From an uncultured Spirochaetaceae bacterium (lineage in GTDB: Bacteria; Spirochaetota; Spirochaetia; Sphaerochaetales; Sphaerochaetaceae): a DNA stretch of 64,000 nucleotides. The stretch spans positions 1-64,000 of the forward strand of contig CALXLT010000042.1 of the NCBI GenBank assembly GCA_944389275.1, written 5' to 3'. The position numbers and the translations under genes were made by a program. How positions within the stretch are numbered: the stretch's first letter is position 1; each line of letters starts with the position of its first letter. The notes beneath the pieces were generated by a model. That model did not search any database. It had not been told where the DNA came from and saw only the letters and a list, made by a program, of their open reading frames with translations. This document shows, in pieces, positions 44,075-54,111 of this stretch.

Positions 44075-44929
44075 TTAGGCTGTTACGCCTGCCTGGTAAA
44101 CACAGTAGTTGACGATATCAAGCTTAGCGCCATGTGCCTTGCCAGTCTCCGCGAGAACCTGGGAAACAGACTTGGAATCGTCCTTTACATATGCCTGGTC
44201 AAGGAAGCAGATCTCCTTGTAGAGCTTGGAGAGCTTGCCCTTTATGATGCCCTGGCGGACATTCTCAGGCTTGGAAGCGAGCTTCTCGTCTCCCTCGACC
44301 TGCTTCGCGAAGATCGCCAGCTGCTCCTCCTCGTATGCCTTGTCGACAACCTTGTCGGAAAGGAACTGAGGCTTGTAGGCAGCCGCGTGGAGAGCGAGGT
44401 TGTGGGCGATGTCCTCGACATCAGCCTCCTTGAAGATCTCAGGCTTGTCGCTCTTGAGAAGGACAAGGACAGCCACCGCGCCATTTCCATGGATGTATGT
44501 AGCTGCATACTCGTCAGCCGCGACATCGTATACGGAGAAGCGCACAAGGTGCATGTTCTCCTTGATGACCGCGATAAGGGCGTTGACCATGCCCTCGAGC
44601 TCCTCGTTGATCTCGGTGTATCCCTTAGCGAGGATTACGGAGCAGAGGTCCTCGCCGAGCTTCGCGAACTCAGCGTTGCCTGCCACGAAGTCAGTCTCGC
44701 ATGAAAGCGAGAGCACGACAGCCTTGCCGTTCTCGCTCTTGACGAATACGCGGCCGTTCTCTGTTGCCCTGTCCTGGCGCTTAGCTACGGCTGCCAGTCC
44801 CATCTCCTTGAGGATCTTCTCGGCCTGTGCGAAATCGCCATTGGCCTCCGTAAGAGCCTTCTTGCAGTCCATCATTCCGGCTCCTGTGATATCCCTAAGC
44901 TTCTTTACGTCTGCTGCGTTGATAGCCAT
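44075..44929 (-). CDS. tsf: Translation elongation factor Ts
   Basis: The 284-residue protein begins VKKLRDITGAGMMDCKKALTEA and has SCETDFVAGN, both EF-Ts signatures. It recharges EF-Tu with GTP. It lies 10-11 bases from both rpsB and frr; the usual pyrH between tsf and frr is missing. Confidence 0.97.
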   Translation of the reverse strand: MAINAADVKKLRDITGAGMMDCKKALTEANGDFAQAEKILKEMGLAAVAKRQDRATENGRVFVKSENGKAVVLSLSCETDFVAGNAEFAKLGEDLCSVILAKGYTEINEELEGMVNALIAVIKENMHLVRFSVYDVAADEYAATYIHGNGAVAVLVLLKSDKPEIFKEADVEDIAHNLALHAAAYKPQFLSDKVVDKAYEEEQLAIFAKQVEGDEKLASKPENVRQGIIKGKLSKLYKEICFLDQAYVKDDSKSVSQVLAETGKAHGAKLDIVNYCVYQAGVTA

Positions 44930-44940
44930 ATTTCTCCTCC

Positions 44941-45816
44941 TTACTTTGTGAAGTAGTCCTCTTCGTCCTCTTCCTCAGCCTCTTCAGCCTCGTCCTTCTT
45001 CTCTTCCTCTGGGACGTAGTTGGAGTAATCTACTTCCTCATCTTCCGCGTTCTCGTCCTTGTCCTCTACAGGATTTGCGTTGATGGCCTCTTCCTCATCC
45101 TCGTCATCAAGGGACTCAATGATCTGGATTCCAGCCTCGCTGTCCGCGTCGATGACCGCGTTCGCGATGATCTCAACGAAGAGGGAGATAGCCCTGATTG
45201 CATCATCGTTGCCCGGGATAGGGTAGGTGATGTCCGTAGGATCGCAGTTCGTATCGACGACGGCGATCACAGGGATGCCAAGCCTCTTGGCCTCTGCAAC
45301 GGCAAGGGCCTCCTTCTTTGTATCGATGATGAAAAGCGCGCCTGGAAGCTCCTTCATGTCCTTAATGCCGCCAAGGTTCTTCTCAAGCTTGTTCTTTTCC
45401 TTTGTGTAGAGGGCGACTTCCTTCTTGGTAAGGGAAGCGAAGGTTCCGTCAGCCTCCATCCTCTCTATCTTCTTGAGCTTTGCGATGCTCTTCTTGATTG
45501 TCGTGAAGTTAGTAAGCATTCCGCCAAGCCAGCGGTTTGAAACATAAGGCATCCCGCATCTCTTGGCCTCGGTCTCGATAGCCTGCTGTGCCTGCTTCTT
45601 TGTTCCGACGAAAAGGATCTGCTTTCCGTTCTTGACCTGTGCCCTTACTGCCTCGTATGCCTCAACGATGCATGCAGAAGTCTTCTGCAGGTCAATGATA
45701 TGAATCCCGTTCCTCTCAGTGAAGATGAAGCGGGCCATCTTCGGATTCCATCTCTTTGTCTGATGTCCGAAATGTACGCCTGACTCAAGCAGGCTCTTCA
45801 TGGTTACTACTGCCAT
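44941..45816 (-). CDS. rpsB: Small-subunit ribosomal protein uS2 with acidic C-terminal tail
   Basis: The ATG at 45816 follows GGAGGATTACT and gives [19 protein letters not shown], the standard uS2 start; the longer upstream frame was discarded. [21 protein letters not shown] and VDTNCDPT are family motifs. Residues about 235-291 are an Asp/Glu-rich tail not present in most uS2 proteins. It is the first gene of the rpsB-to-rseP series. Confidence 0.95.
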   Translation of the reverse strand: MAVVTMKSLLESGVHFGHQTKRWNPKMARFIFTERNGIHIIDLQKTSACIVEAYEAVRAQVKNGKQILFVGTKKQAQQAIETEAKRCGMPYVSNRWLGGMLTNFTTIKKSIAKLKKIERMEADGTFASLTKKEVALYTKEKNKLEKNLGGIKDMKELPGALFIIDTKKEALAVAEAKRLGIPVIAVVDTNCDPTDITYPIPGNDDAIRAISLFVEIIANAVIDADSEAGIQIIESLDDEDEEEAINANPVEDKDENAEDEEVDYSNYVPEEEKKDEAEEAEEEDEEDYFTK

Positions 45817-45906
45817 AGTAATCCTCCATACGCTCGACGTTGAACGTCTCCAGCACTGTATCTCACCCATACGGGCGGAAAATCTGCGTTAAAACACAGT
45901 CGAAGG

Positions 45907-45937
45907 ATAATATGTCATGAATTCGACACTTGTTCAA
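45907..45937 (-). promoter_or_regulatory. Possible rpsB promoter
   Basis: On the minus strand TTGAAC (45937-45932) is followed by TATTAT (45912-45907) at a long 19-base spacing; CATATT at 17 bases is an alternative. It lies 91 bases before the rpsB start. Confidence 0.45.
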
Positions 45938-46007
45938 GTAGCTGATATCGGTGTAACCTTTTATAGTACTTGTGCTCTATTATTGATAGCATGGTAGGGA
46001 GAGAGTA

Positions 46008-46934
46008 ATGGCAAGAAGATTGATGGTCATCCTGATGTCGGCAATGATCATGATAGGTTTCGTGTCCTGTGATCTGTCAGATGCGATGAAGTTCATGAGC
46101 AACAACATAGCTGGTCCTAACCCTGGCAAGATCGACAAGGTAGATGAGACCGTAGATGCTATTTGGGATAAAGAAGGCTCTAATGGAGCAACCCCAGTTG
46201 CCCCTGGCGAAGATGTGGTAATCGGCAATATCAATATATCCAATTGGATATCAGATGATATAAGCACATATCTTACTCCTTTTGACGATGAATCGGATTT
46301 CAACGACCTTGCTGCGTCAATCAGCTCTGCTGCCAGTACTCCTCAAGGTAAGGATGCTTTGAATGCCAGCCTGTCAAAACCTTTGGATCCTGTGAAAGAT
46401 AAAGATAAGATCGATGCTACTCAGGGCAGTGCCAAAATCATAAAGAACATGATCTATGATGCTTTTGATTCTATTGATGATCCCTCGTGGACAGGAGGAT
46501 CAATCAATGATTCCAATATCGAGAATTATATAGAAGAAGTAATGGCACCTTCCGAGGACGCTTCTGATGAAGTCTATACTTATTACGAGATATCAAAAGC
46601 AGCGATTCTTGGTGTTGTTGAGATGACGACAAGTGATGCTGAGATATCAAAAGGTGACATGATCATCATGCAGACGCTGTTCACTGCAGTAAGCCAGGCG
46701 GGAAATGAGTTCTTTACAGGAGAGATTGATGCAGAGACTGGATTCCCTGGAATAAAGGAAGATATAACACCTGAGACGATTGATATGGATAAGCTTCTCA
46801 CCTATGCAAATGGAGGTGTGAAGATCGTTGATTCAATCTCTGCTTCCTCCAAATTCGGTGATATCAGTGTATCTAGTCTTCTTTCTGAACTGATCTCATC
46901 CATGCAGGAAAGCAGCGAAGGAGGTGAAAACTGA
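46008..46934 (+). CDS. Spirochaetal lipoprotein, 308 aa
   Basis: A lipoprotein signal peptide (MIMIGFVSC) precedes an acidic, Asp/Ser-rich mature protein with helical segments and no known domain. It is translationally coupled to the following outer-membrane protein gene (stop and start overlap by 1 base). The pair may form one envelope complex. The codon usage is more AT-rich than that of the ribosomal genes next door. Confidence 0.7.
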   Translation: MARRLMVILMSAMIMIGFVSCDLSDAMKFMSNNIAGPNPGKIDKVDETVDAIWDKEGSNGATPVAPGEDVVIGNINISNWISDDISTYLTPFDDESDFNDLAASISSAASTPQGKDALNASLSKPLDPVKDKDKIDATQGSAKIIKNMIYDAFDSIDDPSWTGGSINDSNIENYIEEVMAPSEDASDEVYTYYEISKAAILGVVEMTTSDAEISKGDMIIMQTLFTAVSQAGNEFFTGEIDAETGFPGIKEDITPETIDMDKLLTYANGGVKIVDSISASSKFGDISVSSLLSELISSMQESSEGGEN

Positions 46935-48172
46935 TGAAAAAGATAGCACTTATCCTTCTTGTCGCTGTTTTCTCGATTGGAAGCGTGTTTGCCGTAAGTG
47001 TAAGTGATCTTCTCAGCCCTACATACTCAGCTATTGCAGAGCCATATGCTCCAATGAGTGCAAGGATGCTTGGAATGGGAAGCGCCGGAATAGCGATTCC
47101 AGGAAGAAGCGATGCGTTCTTCATCAATCCTGCGGCTCTTGGTGCCGGGCATTTCGAGCTTTCGCTCCCATACGTGCAGTTCACCCTTTATCATCCATAT
47201 GACCTCATTGGAAAGGATGAGAACGGCAACAGCATGGTATCCTCAATCATAAATGGCCTTACGAAGGAAGATGGGGATATGTCTGCGGCAATATCGCAGC
47301 TGTTCGATTTCGTTGGATCCGGAAAGGGCAAGCTCCTTGATATGGATGCCGGAATATCATTTACGGCAAAGGGATTTGCTCTTGGCGTATTCGCCAATAC
47401 CGCTATCCATACATATTCAACTGTCGGAGGAGTTGATTCAGATTTCCTTGCAGAGGTGAATGCCGTAGCTGTCCTTGGCTTTGGACATAGGTTTGAGCTT
47501 CCGATGGACTTCTCACTTGATGTCGGTGCGACAGTCCGCTTCAATTATCTTGCTTATTCTGAGGCAATAGGCGTAAAGGGCCTTCTCGGGGATATCCAGT
47601 CTTCAGCTGATAAGTTCGATCCCCTTGATTATCTCAAAGGCAAATCATTGATTGGAGGCTGGTCGCTTCCTATCGATGTCGGCATCAACCTCAATATGCC
47701 ATATGGCTTCAGCTTCGGTATCGTAGCAAGGAACCTCAATGGCAACTATCATATGGCTATCCATGATTACGATAGCCTGCAGACGGATCCATTTGGGAAT
47801 AAGGATGGTGTAGAGCGCTTCACGCTTGGCTCTGATTTCTCCCTCGATACAGGTATCGCATGGCAGTGGGACAACGTGTGGTTCCGCCCGACTATCGCCA
47901 TTGATATTGTTGACTGGGTCGGGATGTGCACGGAGCCGGTTGGCTTCAGGACGTTCCTCACGCACCTGAACATCGGAGCGGAGATAAGGCTTCTTAGCTT
48001 CCTCGATCTCAGGGCTGGCATAAGCCAGGGATATCTCTCGATCGGCGCGGGCCTTGATCTCTGGGCTATCAAGGTTGACATGGCCTACTACTGGAAGGAA
48101 TTCGGAGAGACTGCCGGTGATTACGGCCTTGATGGATTCACGGTCAGGTTCAATATCGGCTTCGATAAATAA
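46934..48172 (+). CDS. Outer-membrane beta-barrel protein, FadL/PorV-like
   Basis: The 412-residue protein has a signal peptide (ALILLVAVFSIGSVFAVS) and then a beta-rich sequence with alternating strands. The early ARMLGMGSAGIAIPGRSDAFFINPAAL resembles the N-terminal plug of FadL/UPF0164-type spirochaetal proteins. It ends RFNIGFDK, not in Phe. It likely forms an outer-membrane channel or scaffold together with the preceding lipoprotein. Confidence 0.75.
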   Translation: MKKIALILLVAVFSIGSVFAVSVSDLLSPTYSAIAEPYAPMSARMLGMGSAGIAIPGRSDAFFINPAALGAGHFELSLPYVQFTLYHPYDLIGKDENGNSMVSSIINGLTKEDGDMSAAISQLFDFVGSGKGKLLDMDAGISFTAKGFALGVFANTAIHTYSTVGGVDSDFLAEVNAVAVLGFGHRFELPMDFSLDVGATVRFNYLAYSEAIGVKGLLGDIQSSADKFDPLDYLKGKSLIGGWSLPIDVGINLNMPYGFSFGIVARNLNGNYHMAIHDYDSLQTDPFGNKDGVERFTLGSDFSLDTGIAWQWDNVWFRPTIAIDIVDWVGMCTEPVGFRTFLTHLNIGAEIRLLSFLDLRAGISQGYLSIGAGLDLWAIKVDMAYYWKEFGETAGDYGLDGFTVRFNIGFDK

Positions 48173-48193
48173 TCAATGCTTCTTGATACGATG

Positions 48194-48222
48194 GGTCAGC
48201 GCCTCTAGCGCTGGCCTTTTTT
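48194..48222 (+). terminator. Intrinsic terminator after outer-membrane protein gene
   Basis: GGTCAGCGC pairs with GCGCTGGCC (9 bp with one T-G wobble, CTCTA loop), followed by TTTTTT. Confidence 0.9.
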
Positions 48223-48357
48223 CGTTAACGTATATTTTGAACGAAGGGACTTATGTATCCATAAGATTTTCCTGTTTTTCGCTGAGATTGTCATTTATAC
48301 TCTAGACTGAGCAGGATGGTGGCGATCCTGTCCCGTCCTGCCAGGAGGACGGTGTTT

Positions 48358-50433
48358 ATGACTTTATCGCTGAATGTTTTCTACATTCTTTCATTCCTTG
48401 CATCGGTCATTGCATTCCTGTTTGCTCTTTATCTCTATCTCTGGGTCAAGAAGGAGAGGGTGGAGAACAAGCGGATCGAGGAGGTCTCGGCGCTTATCGC
48501 TGAAGGCGCAAGGACATTCATGGGAAGGGAATACAGGATCCTTGCCATGTTCGCTGCAGTCGTTGCTGTTATCATATTCGTTCTGCTTCCGACGCCTATC
48601 TGGCAGGGCGGAATAGTTGATAACATCATGATGGTCGCGGCATATATCGCGGGAACGGTCCTGTCAGCCATTGCCGGAAAGATCGGCATAATGGTCGCGA
48701 CGCTTTCGAATGGACGCACCGCGGAGAAGGCGCAGAACGGACTGAAGGATGCGTTCCTCATCGGATTCCGGGGAGGCGCTGTCATGGGCCTTCTTGTTGT
48801 CGGCTGCTCACTCTTCGGTGTCGCGGCTGTGCTTATGATCGCAGGAGATCCTTCCATAATCCTCGGCTTCTCATTCGGAGCAAGCTCCCTGGCGCTCTTT
48901 GCCAAGGCCGGAGGCGGAATATTCACGAAGACTGCGGATGTCGCTGCGGACCTTACGGGAAAGGTTGAGCTTGGGATCGCTGAGGATGATCCGAGGAATC
49001 CTGCGGTCATCGCTGATAACGTGGGAGACAATGTCGGTGACGTTGCTGGAATGGGCGCGGATCTCTTTGACTCCAATGTCGCGGCGATGGCCTCATCGCT
49101 TGTGATAGCCGCATCCCTTGCGGACAGCGCGTCAGCTATCGCGATGGTCTTCTGCTACTCAATCCTTGGCCTGATCGCGTCGATGATCGGAATCGCGACT
49201 GCAAAGGTAGGTAAGGACGGCAATCCGACGCGCGCCCTCAATTCATCTACCTATGTGACCACAGCTGTGTATCTTGTGCTCACTGCTCTTGCAACAGCCT
49301 TCATCAGCGGATTCTCGTGGAGGATCTGGATCGCGGCTGCCACCGGGCTTCTTGTCGGCGTCATCATCGGAATAACTACGGATTACTTTACAGATGATAC
49401 CAAGCCTATCGTTCAGAGGGTTGCTAAGGCTAGCGCGACAGGGCCTGCATTCACGATCCTTTCCGGAATGTCCTATGGCTTCATCTCAGCGCTTCCCGCG
49501 ATGGTGGGTATCGCGCTCTCGGCGCTGATCGCGTATTTCGTCTGCGATCCAATAGGACCTGGATACGCCATATTCGGCATAGCGATGTCCGCTGTAGGCA
49601 TGCTCTCCATCGTCGGCATGATAATCTCCAACGACGCGTATGGTCCGATCGTCGATAACGCGAGGGGACTTGCGGAGATGGGAGGACTTGGAGAGGAGAC
49701 GATAAAGGTCGCTGATGAGCTTGATAGCGCAGGAAACACGGTCAAGGCCGTGACTAAGGGTTTCTCTATTTCAGCGGCTGGGCTTACCGTGATATCCCTT
49801 CTGGGCGCGTTCATGTCTGAGGCGAACGCGGCGCTTGCCGCGGCAGGGGAGGCCCTGATAACAGGCTTTGACATCATGGATCCGAAGGTGTTCTTCGGCA
49901 TACTTGTCGGAGCCTCGATCCCGGCTCTCTTCTCGGCTCTTCTTATCCTCGGCGTTGACAGGAACGCAGAGCGCATGGTCAAGGAGATCCATAGGCAGTT
50001 TGATACGATACCTGGGCTCAAGGAAGGAAGCGCATCCCCTGATTACGGCAAGTGCATAGATATCGCGACGACAGGAGCGCTGAGGGAGCTTATCCCTGCA
50101 GGTCTTGCCGCGATACTTGCCACGATACTTGTCGGCTTCATCGCAGGCCCATTGGCTATCGGTGGATTCCTTCTTGGCAATATCGTGTCAGGTCTTCTGA
50201 TCGCGCTCCTGATGTCCAACGCCGGAGGCCTTTGGGACAACTCCAAGAAGTACGTCGAGAGCGGACATGAAGGAGGGAAGGGCAGCGAGGCGCATAAGGC
50301 TGCCGTCATCGGCGACACGGTCGGAGATCCGTTCAAGGATACCGCGGGCCCGTCGATCAATACGCAGATCACGGTCGTCTCACTTACCGCGTCGCTCTGC
50401 TCCGCGCTTTTCGTGGCTCTTTCGATATTCTGA
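48358..50433 (+). CDS. hppA: Membrane-bound proton-pumping pyrophosphatase
   Basis: The ATG at 48358, 10 bases after CAGGAGG, gives 691 residues with about 16 membrane helices. The substrate site shows GGGIFTKTADVAADLTGKVE and DDPRNPAVIADNVGDNVGD; a second acidic cluster lies near the C-terminus (DTVGDPFKDTAGPS). GNTVKAVTKG carries Lys at the position that separates K-independent (Lys) from K-dependent (Ala) enzymes, suggesting a K-independent proton pump. It couples PPi hydrolysis to ion export. Confidence 0.95.
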   Translation: MTLSLNVFYILSFLASVIAFLFALYLYLWVKKERVENKRIEEVSALIAEGARTFMGREYRILAMFAAVVAVIIFVLLPTPIWQGGIVDNIMMVAAYIAGTVLSAIAGKIGIMVATLSNGRTAEKAQNGLKDAFLIGFRGGAVMGLLVVGCSLFGVAAVLMIAGDPSIILGFSFGASSLALFAKAGGGIFTKTADVAADLTGKVELGIAEDDPRNPAVIADNVGDNVGDVAGMGADLFDSNVAAMASSLVIAASLADSASAIAMVFCYSILGLIASMIGIATAKVGKDGNPTRALNSSTYVTTAVYLVLTALATAFISGFSWRIWIAAATGLLVGVIIGITTDYFTDDTKPIVQRVAKASATGPAFTILSGMSYGFISALPAMVGIALSALIAYFVCDPIGPGYAIFGIAMSAVGMLSIVGMIISNDAYGPIVDNARGLAEMGGLGEETIKVADELDSAGNTVKAVTKGFSISAAGLTVISLLGAFMSEANAALAAAGEALITGFDIMDPKVFFGILVGASIPALFSALLILGVDRNAERMVKEIHRQFDTIPGLKEGSASPDYGKCIDIATTGALRELIPAGLAAILATILVGFIAGPLAIGGFLLGNIVSGLLIALLMSNAGGLWDNSKKYVESGHEGGKGSEAHKAAVIGDTVGDPFKDTAGPSINTQITVVSLTASLCSALFVALSIF

Positions 50434-50440
50434 CAAAGAA

Positions 50441-50466
50441 GAGCGCTGGCTTCGCGGCCAGCGCTC
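50441..50466. terminator. Bidirectional intrinsic terminator
   Basis: GAGCGCTGGC pairs with GCCAGCGCTC (10 bp, TTCGCG loop) between convergent hppA and the TRAP permease gene. T-tracts are weak on both sides. Confidence 0.75.
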
Positions 50467-50488
50467 CATCTCTTATCGCATGCTGCTC

Positions 50489-52525
50489 TTATGCCGCAGC
50501 AGGCTCATCCTTCTTCTTCATTCCCATCTCATAGCCAAGGATAGCTATAAGGACGACAAGGCCGAAGAGGTCCGTGATCGTTCCGGGGATCACCATGCAC
50601 AGTCCCGCGATCGCGAGTATGATGCGGAGCACAGGATTGAGAGGGCGCACCAGGAATCCATTGAGGCCAGCGGCTATTCCGAATATTCCTATCAGGGCGC
50701 TTATGCAGATCTGGATGATCTCGAAGACACTCGTGACGTTGACGAAGAGCATCGCGGGGCTGAAAGCGAACACATACGGGACGACAAACGCCGCGATCGC
50801 GAGCTTGGTGGCCGTGAGGCCGGTCTTCATCGGATCGGACTTCGCTATAGCTGAGCCGGCGTAGGCCGCAAGGGCGACAGGCGGCGTTATATCAGCGACG
50901 ATGCCGAAGTAGAAGACGAAGAAGTGCGCGGCGATCGTCTCGACATTGAGGGCGATGAGGATAGGCGCGCAGACACCTGCCATGATGCAGTAGTTGGCCG
51001 TCGTGGGCACTCCCATGCCGAGCACTATGCAGCAGAGCATCGTGAGCACGAGTGCGATGATGACGTAGCCGTGCGAGAGCGAGACGATTGCTCCAAGGAG
51101 TATCGAGGCAAGTCCCGTTACCGTTATGCATCCGGAGATTATGCCGGCGATGCCGCACGCGACGACAACCGTTATGGATCCCCTTGTGCCGCCTTCGAAC
51201 GCATCAAGTATCCAGCGGAACGAGAGGCTTGGCTTCTCTCCCTCTTCCTCCTCTTCCTCTCCATCCTTCGTGAATCCGATATGAGGGATGATCTTATGGA
51301 TGACGCCGACGACGATGGCGACGACGATCGAGAGTGTGGCGGAGTAGGCCATCGTGTACGTGTTGGATCCCACAAGGTAGATGAGCGCGATGAGCGGAAG
51401 CAGCAGGTAAAGCTCCTTCACAAGCTCCTTAGGCTTCGGAAGATCCTCCTTGGGTATTCCCTTCATCCCCATCTTCTTCGCCTCGAGATGGACGGCGATG
51501 AATATGCCCGTGAAGTAGAGGATGGCGGGAAGGATAGCCATCACGGCGATGCGGCCATAGGGGATTCCCGTGAACTCAGCCATGAGGAACGCGGCTGCAC
51601 CCATGATCGGAGGCATTATCTGCCCGCCTGTTGATGCAGCGGCCTCGACAGCTGCAGCGAATTCCGGGCGGTATCCCATCTTCTTCATCATCGGGATCGT
51701 TATCGAGCCAGATCCTACGGTATTGGCGACAGATGATCCCGATGCCATGCCTTCAAGCGCGGACGCGACGACCGCGACCTTCGCAGGTCCTCCCGTGAAC
51801 CTGCCTACAGCGGCATTGGCGAAGCGGATGAAGAAGTCAGCGACTCCGGTGCGCTCCAGGAACGCCCCGAATATGATGAATATCACGATGTACTTCACGC
51901 AGACTCCGACAGGGGTCGAGAAGATACCGTTCATCGTGTAGAAGAGCGTCCTTATAAGCTGCATCACGCTCATGCTGAAGCTCAGTCCGGTGCTCATCCC
52001 GTTATAGATCGTATAGAGCACCAGGACGCCCGCCACGCATAGTATCGGAAGGCCGACGCAGCGGCGGCAGAGCTCGATGAGGGCGAGTATGCCTATGGCT
52101 CCGATGATCATGTACATAGGATCCGCCATGATCCTCGCCGAGAGCCTGATGATTGTCATCGCATTTGCCGCATAGAAGAAGTATGCACCCGACCCTAGTA
52201 TCATTATGATGATGTCATACCATGGGATATGATTGACTCTCTCGACTCCCTTTCGGACAGGGAAGGTGAGGAAGCCCAGAAGGACGATCATGCCCATGAA
52301 GAACGAATAGCGTATCTCCGGAAGCGTCGTGAGGAATATGGCGTCGATGATGCAATAGAAGGCGAAGGCCGCCATGACGTAATGTATGATCAGCTTCGGG
52401 ATCCCTTCCCAGACCCTTATGTTCGACTCCCTGTCATACTTCTTCATCACCGCTTCGACATCAGCCATCGTGCCGACTGAGTCGTCATGGATGTATTCAG
52501 TGTCTTTTCTCTTGTCTTTGCTCAA
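50489..52525 (-). CDS. TRAP transporter fused permease, TAXI type
   Basis: The 678-residue protein has about 17 hydrophobic helices: a DctQ-like N-terminal part and a DctM-like large part (AGIISGCITVTGLASILLGA, MLCCIVLGMGVPTTANYCIM). Fusion of both permease subunits is usual for TAXI-family transporters. It uses an ion gradient to import a carboxylate or amino acid. The binding protein gene lies directly upstream in the same direction. Confidence 0.93.
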   Translation of the reverse strand: MSKDKRKDTEYIHDDSVGTMADVEAVMKKYDRESNIRVWEGIPKLIIHYVMAAFAFYCIIDAIFLTTLPEIRYSFFMGMIVLLGFLTFPVRKGVERVNHIPWYDIIIMILGSGAYFFYAANAMTIIRLSARIMADPMYMIIGAIGILALIELCRRCVGLPILCVAGVLVLYTIYNGMSTGLSFSMSVMQLIRTLFYTMNGIFSTPVGVCVKYIVIFIIFGAFLERTGVADFFIRFANAAVGRFTGGPAKVAVVASALEGMASGSSVANTVGSGSITIPMMKKMGYRPEFAAAVEAAASTGGQIMPPIMGAAAFLMAEFTGIPYGRIAVMAILPAILYFTGIFIAVHLEAKKMGMKGIPKEDLPKPKELVKELYLLLPLIALIYLVGSNTYTMAYSATLSIVVAIVVGVIHKIIPHIGFTKDGEEEEEEGEKPSLSFRWILDAFEGGTRGSITVVVACGIAGIISGCITVTGLASILLGAIVSLSHGYVIIALVLTMLCCIVLGMGVPTTANYCIMAGVCAPILIALNVETIAAHFFVFYFGIVADITPPVALAAYAGSAIAKSDPMKTGLTATKLAIAAFVVPYVFAFSPAMLFVNVTSVFEIIQICISALIGIFGIAAGLNGFLVRPLNPVLRIILAIAGLCMVIPGTITDLFGLVVLIAILGYEMGMKKKDEPAAA

Positions 52526-52592
52526 ATCTATCTCCTGTATCTATGCAAATAAGGGGCTGCCTTCTGACAGCCCCGGATGTGCGGATGCCATC

Positions 52593-53546
52593 TCAGTTCG
52601 TCGGAACCTCGATTCCCTGCTCTGCGAAGTACTTCGCGGCACCTGGGTGGTATGGCACGTTGGTGATCGATGACGCGAATGCAAGGTCAAGCTCGTTGCC
52701 CTTGTCATGGCTCTTCGCGATCTCTGCCTTGTCGTTGAAGACCGTGGAGACGAAGTCGTAGACAGCGTCTTCGGAAACGGTGTTGTTCGCGATGACGACA
52801 GCACCTACCGCCACGGTCTGGCAATCCTCATCGGTGCCATAGACAGATGACTTGATCGTGTACGGCGTGTAATAGGGAGACACAGCGATGAGGTTCTCGA
52901 TGTGCTCGTCATCTATGGATACAAGGCGTACCTTGTGCGTGCTCGCAAGCGTTGATACGGCTACAGTCGGAGCGCCCGCGACGACGAATGCCGCGTCGAT
53001 CTTCCCGTCCTGGAGAGCGTCAACGCTGTCGCCGAAGCTCTGGTAGGTAGGGTGGATGTCCTTCTCGGTGATGCCGTAGGCCCCGAGGATATCAAGGGCA
53101 TTGTAGTAAACGCCTGAGCCTGAGGAGCCGATCGATACCGTCTTTCCGCGGAGATCCGCGACCGTCTTGATAGATGGATCAAGCGTTACGATCTGGACCT
53201 GCTCGAGGTAGAGCGCGGCGACGGTCGAGAATCCCGTGACAGCCCCTGTCTCCGCGAAGAGGTTGGTTCCGTTGTATGCGTAGCTCATGACATCGGACTG
53301 GACGAAGCCAAGCTGGTAGCTTCCCATGTCCATCATCTCGATATTATCCTGGCTTCCTGCGCTGACGACTGCCGTGACCTTTGTATCGGTCTCGGATGAG
53401 ACACGCTGAGCAAGTATATTGCCGAAGCCGTAGTAGGTTCCCTGGTCTCCGCCCGTGCCGAACCTGAGCGTCTCGCTGCTGCCTGAGGCGAATACGGATG
53501 CAGCAAGCAGCAGAGCAATGGCCGCAAGTGCGATGGTTCTCTTCAT
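52593..53546 (-). CDS. TAXI-family TRAP transporter substrate-binding protein
   Basis: The ATG at 53546 after GAGGAGGAATATT gives a 317-residue secreted protein with signal peptide (LAAIALLLAASVFASG). TAXI signatures are visible: GTGGDQGTYYGFG, SAGSQDNIEMM and VSIGSSGSGVYYNALDILGAYG. It captures the substrate in the periplasm for the fused permease. The substrate (glutamate/aspartate or dicarboxylate in other members) is not shown by the sequence. Confidence 0.93.
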   Translation of the reverse strand: MKRTIALAAIALLLAASVFASGSSETLRFGTGGDQGTYYGFGNILAQRVSSETDTKVTAVVSAGSQDNIEMMDMGSYQLGFVQSDVMSYAYNGTNLFAETGAVTGFSTVAALYLEQVQIVTLDPSIKTVADLRGKTVSIGSSGSGVYYNALDILGAYGITEKDIHPTYQSFGDSVDALQDGKIDAAFVVAGAPTVAVSTLASTHKVRLVSIDDEHIENLIAVSPYYTPYTIKSSVYGTDEDCQTVAVGAVVIANNTVSEDAVYDFVSTVFNDKAEIAKSHDKGNELDLAFASSITNVPYHPGAAKYFAEQGIEVPTN

Positions 53547-53789
53547 AATATTCCTCCTCTTCCGGAAATGCCGGAAAAAATCATGCGTTATTGATTGCGT
53601 CTGAAAGGAATAGATAGGCAATCATTAAATAACTGTTAAGTCTATAATTCAGGATAGGGAGTGCATTGTCAAGCTTCTGGCATTATAAAATGCAAATTAA
53701 TTGAATAAAAATGCAGGATATGCAATTTTGATGCATGAATATGCAACGCCTATTGCGCTGAATTCCGGATTTGGGTAAAAAGATAGCAT

Positions 53790-53909
53790 ATGTGCACAGA
53801 AGAGACAGAAAAAGAGGCGGAGGACGAGCTCAGCTCGGCCTGGAGCCCGGATGATGATATCGTCCTTGAATGGGCTGGAAGGGCAGAGGGTATAAGCGAG
53901 GAGCAGTGA
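53790..53909 (+). CDS. Possible small acidic protein, 39 aa
   Basis: A short ORF with many Glu and Asp residues (TEETEKEAEDELSSAWSPDD) and no clear ribosome-binding site. It lies in the 565-base gap between the TRAP genes and mraZ and ends 44 bases before a hairpin terminator. The rest of the gap (53547-53789) is AT-rich without gene signals. Low confidence as a real gene. Confidence 0.3.
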   Translation: MCTEETEKEAEDELSSAWSPDDDIVLEWAGRAEGISEEQ

Positions 53910-53953
53910 TCATGGCCTCGCGTGCTTATCTTTGAAAAGAACGTATAAGCCAG

Positions 53954-53990
53954 GTTCCGGATGATTTCCTTCCGGAACTTCCTTTTTAGC
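53954..53990 (+). terminator. Intrinsic terminator upstream of mraZ
   Basis: GTTCCGG pairs with CCGGAAC (7 bp, 11-base loop), followed by TTCCTTTTTA. It insulates the division cluster from upstream transcription. Confidence 0.7.
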
Positions 53991-54111
53991 TGACACTTTG
54001 CAGAATAAGTGTAATTTTATATGAGTTTTCAATTTGTTCTTGCTTATTTATGGATGCTAGTGTAGAGTTGTGGCAAGAAATGGGATGAATTCCCATGGAA
54101 TGGTGGAAATG

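Noticed and set aside
50924-51634. 236-codon plus-strand frame inside the TRAP permease gene
   Set aside because: Antisense shadow with Asp/Arg-rich low-complexity product.
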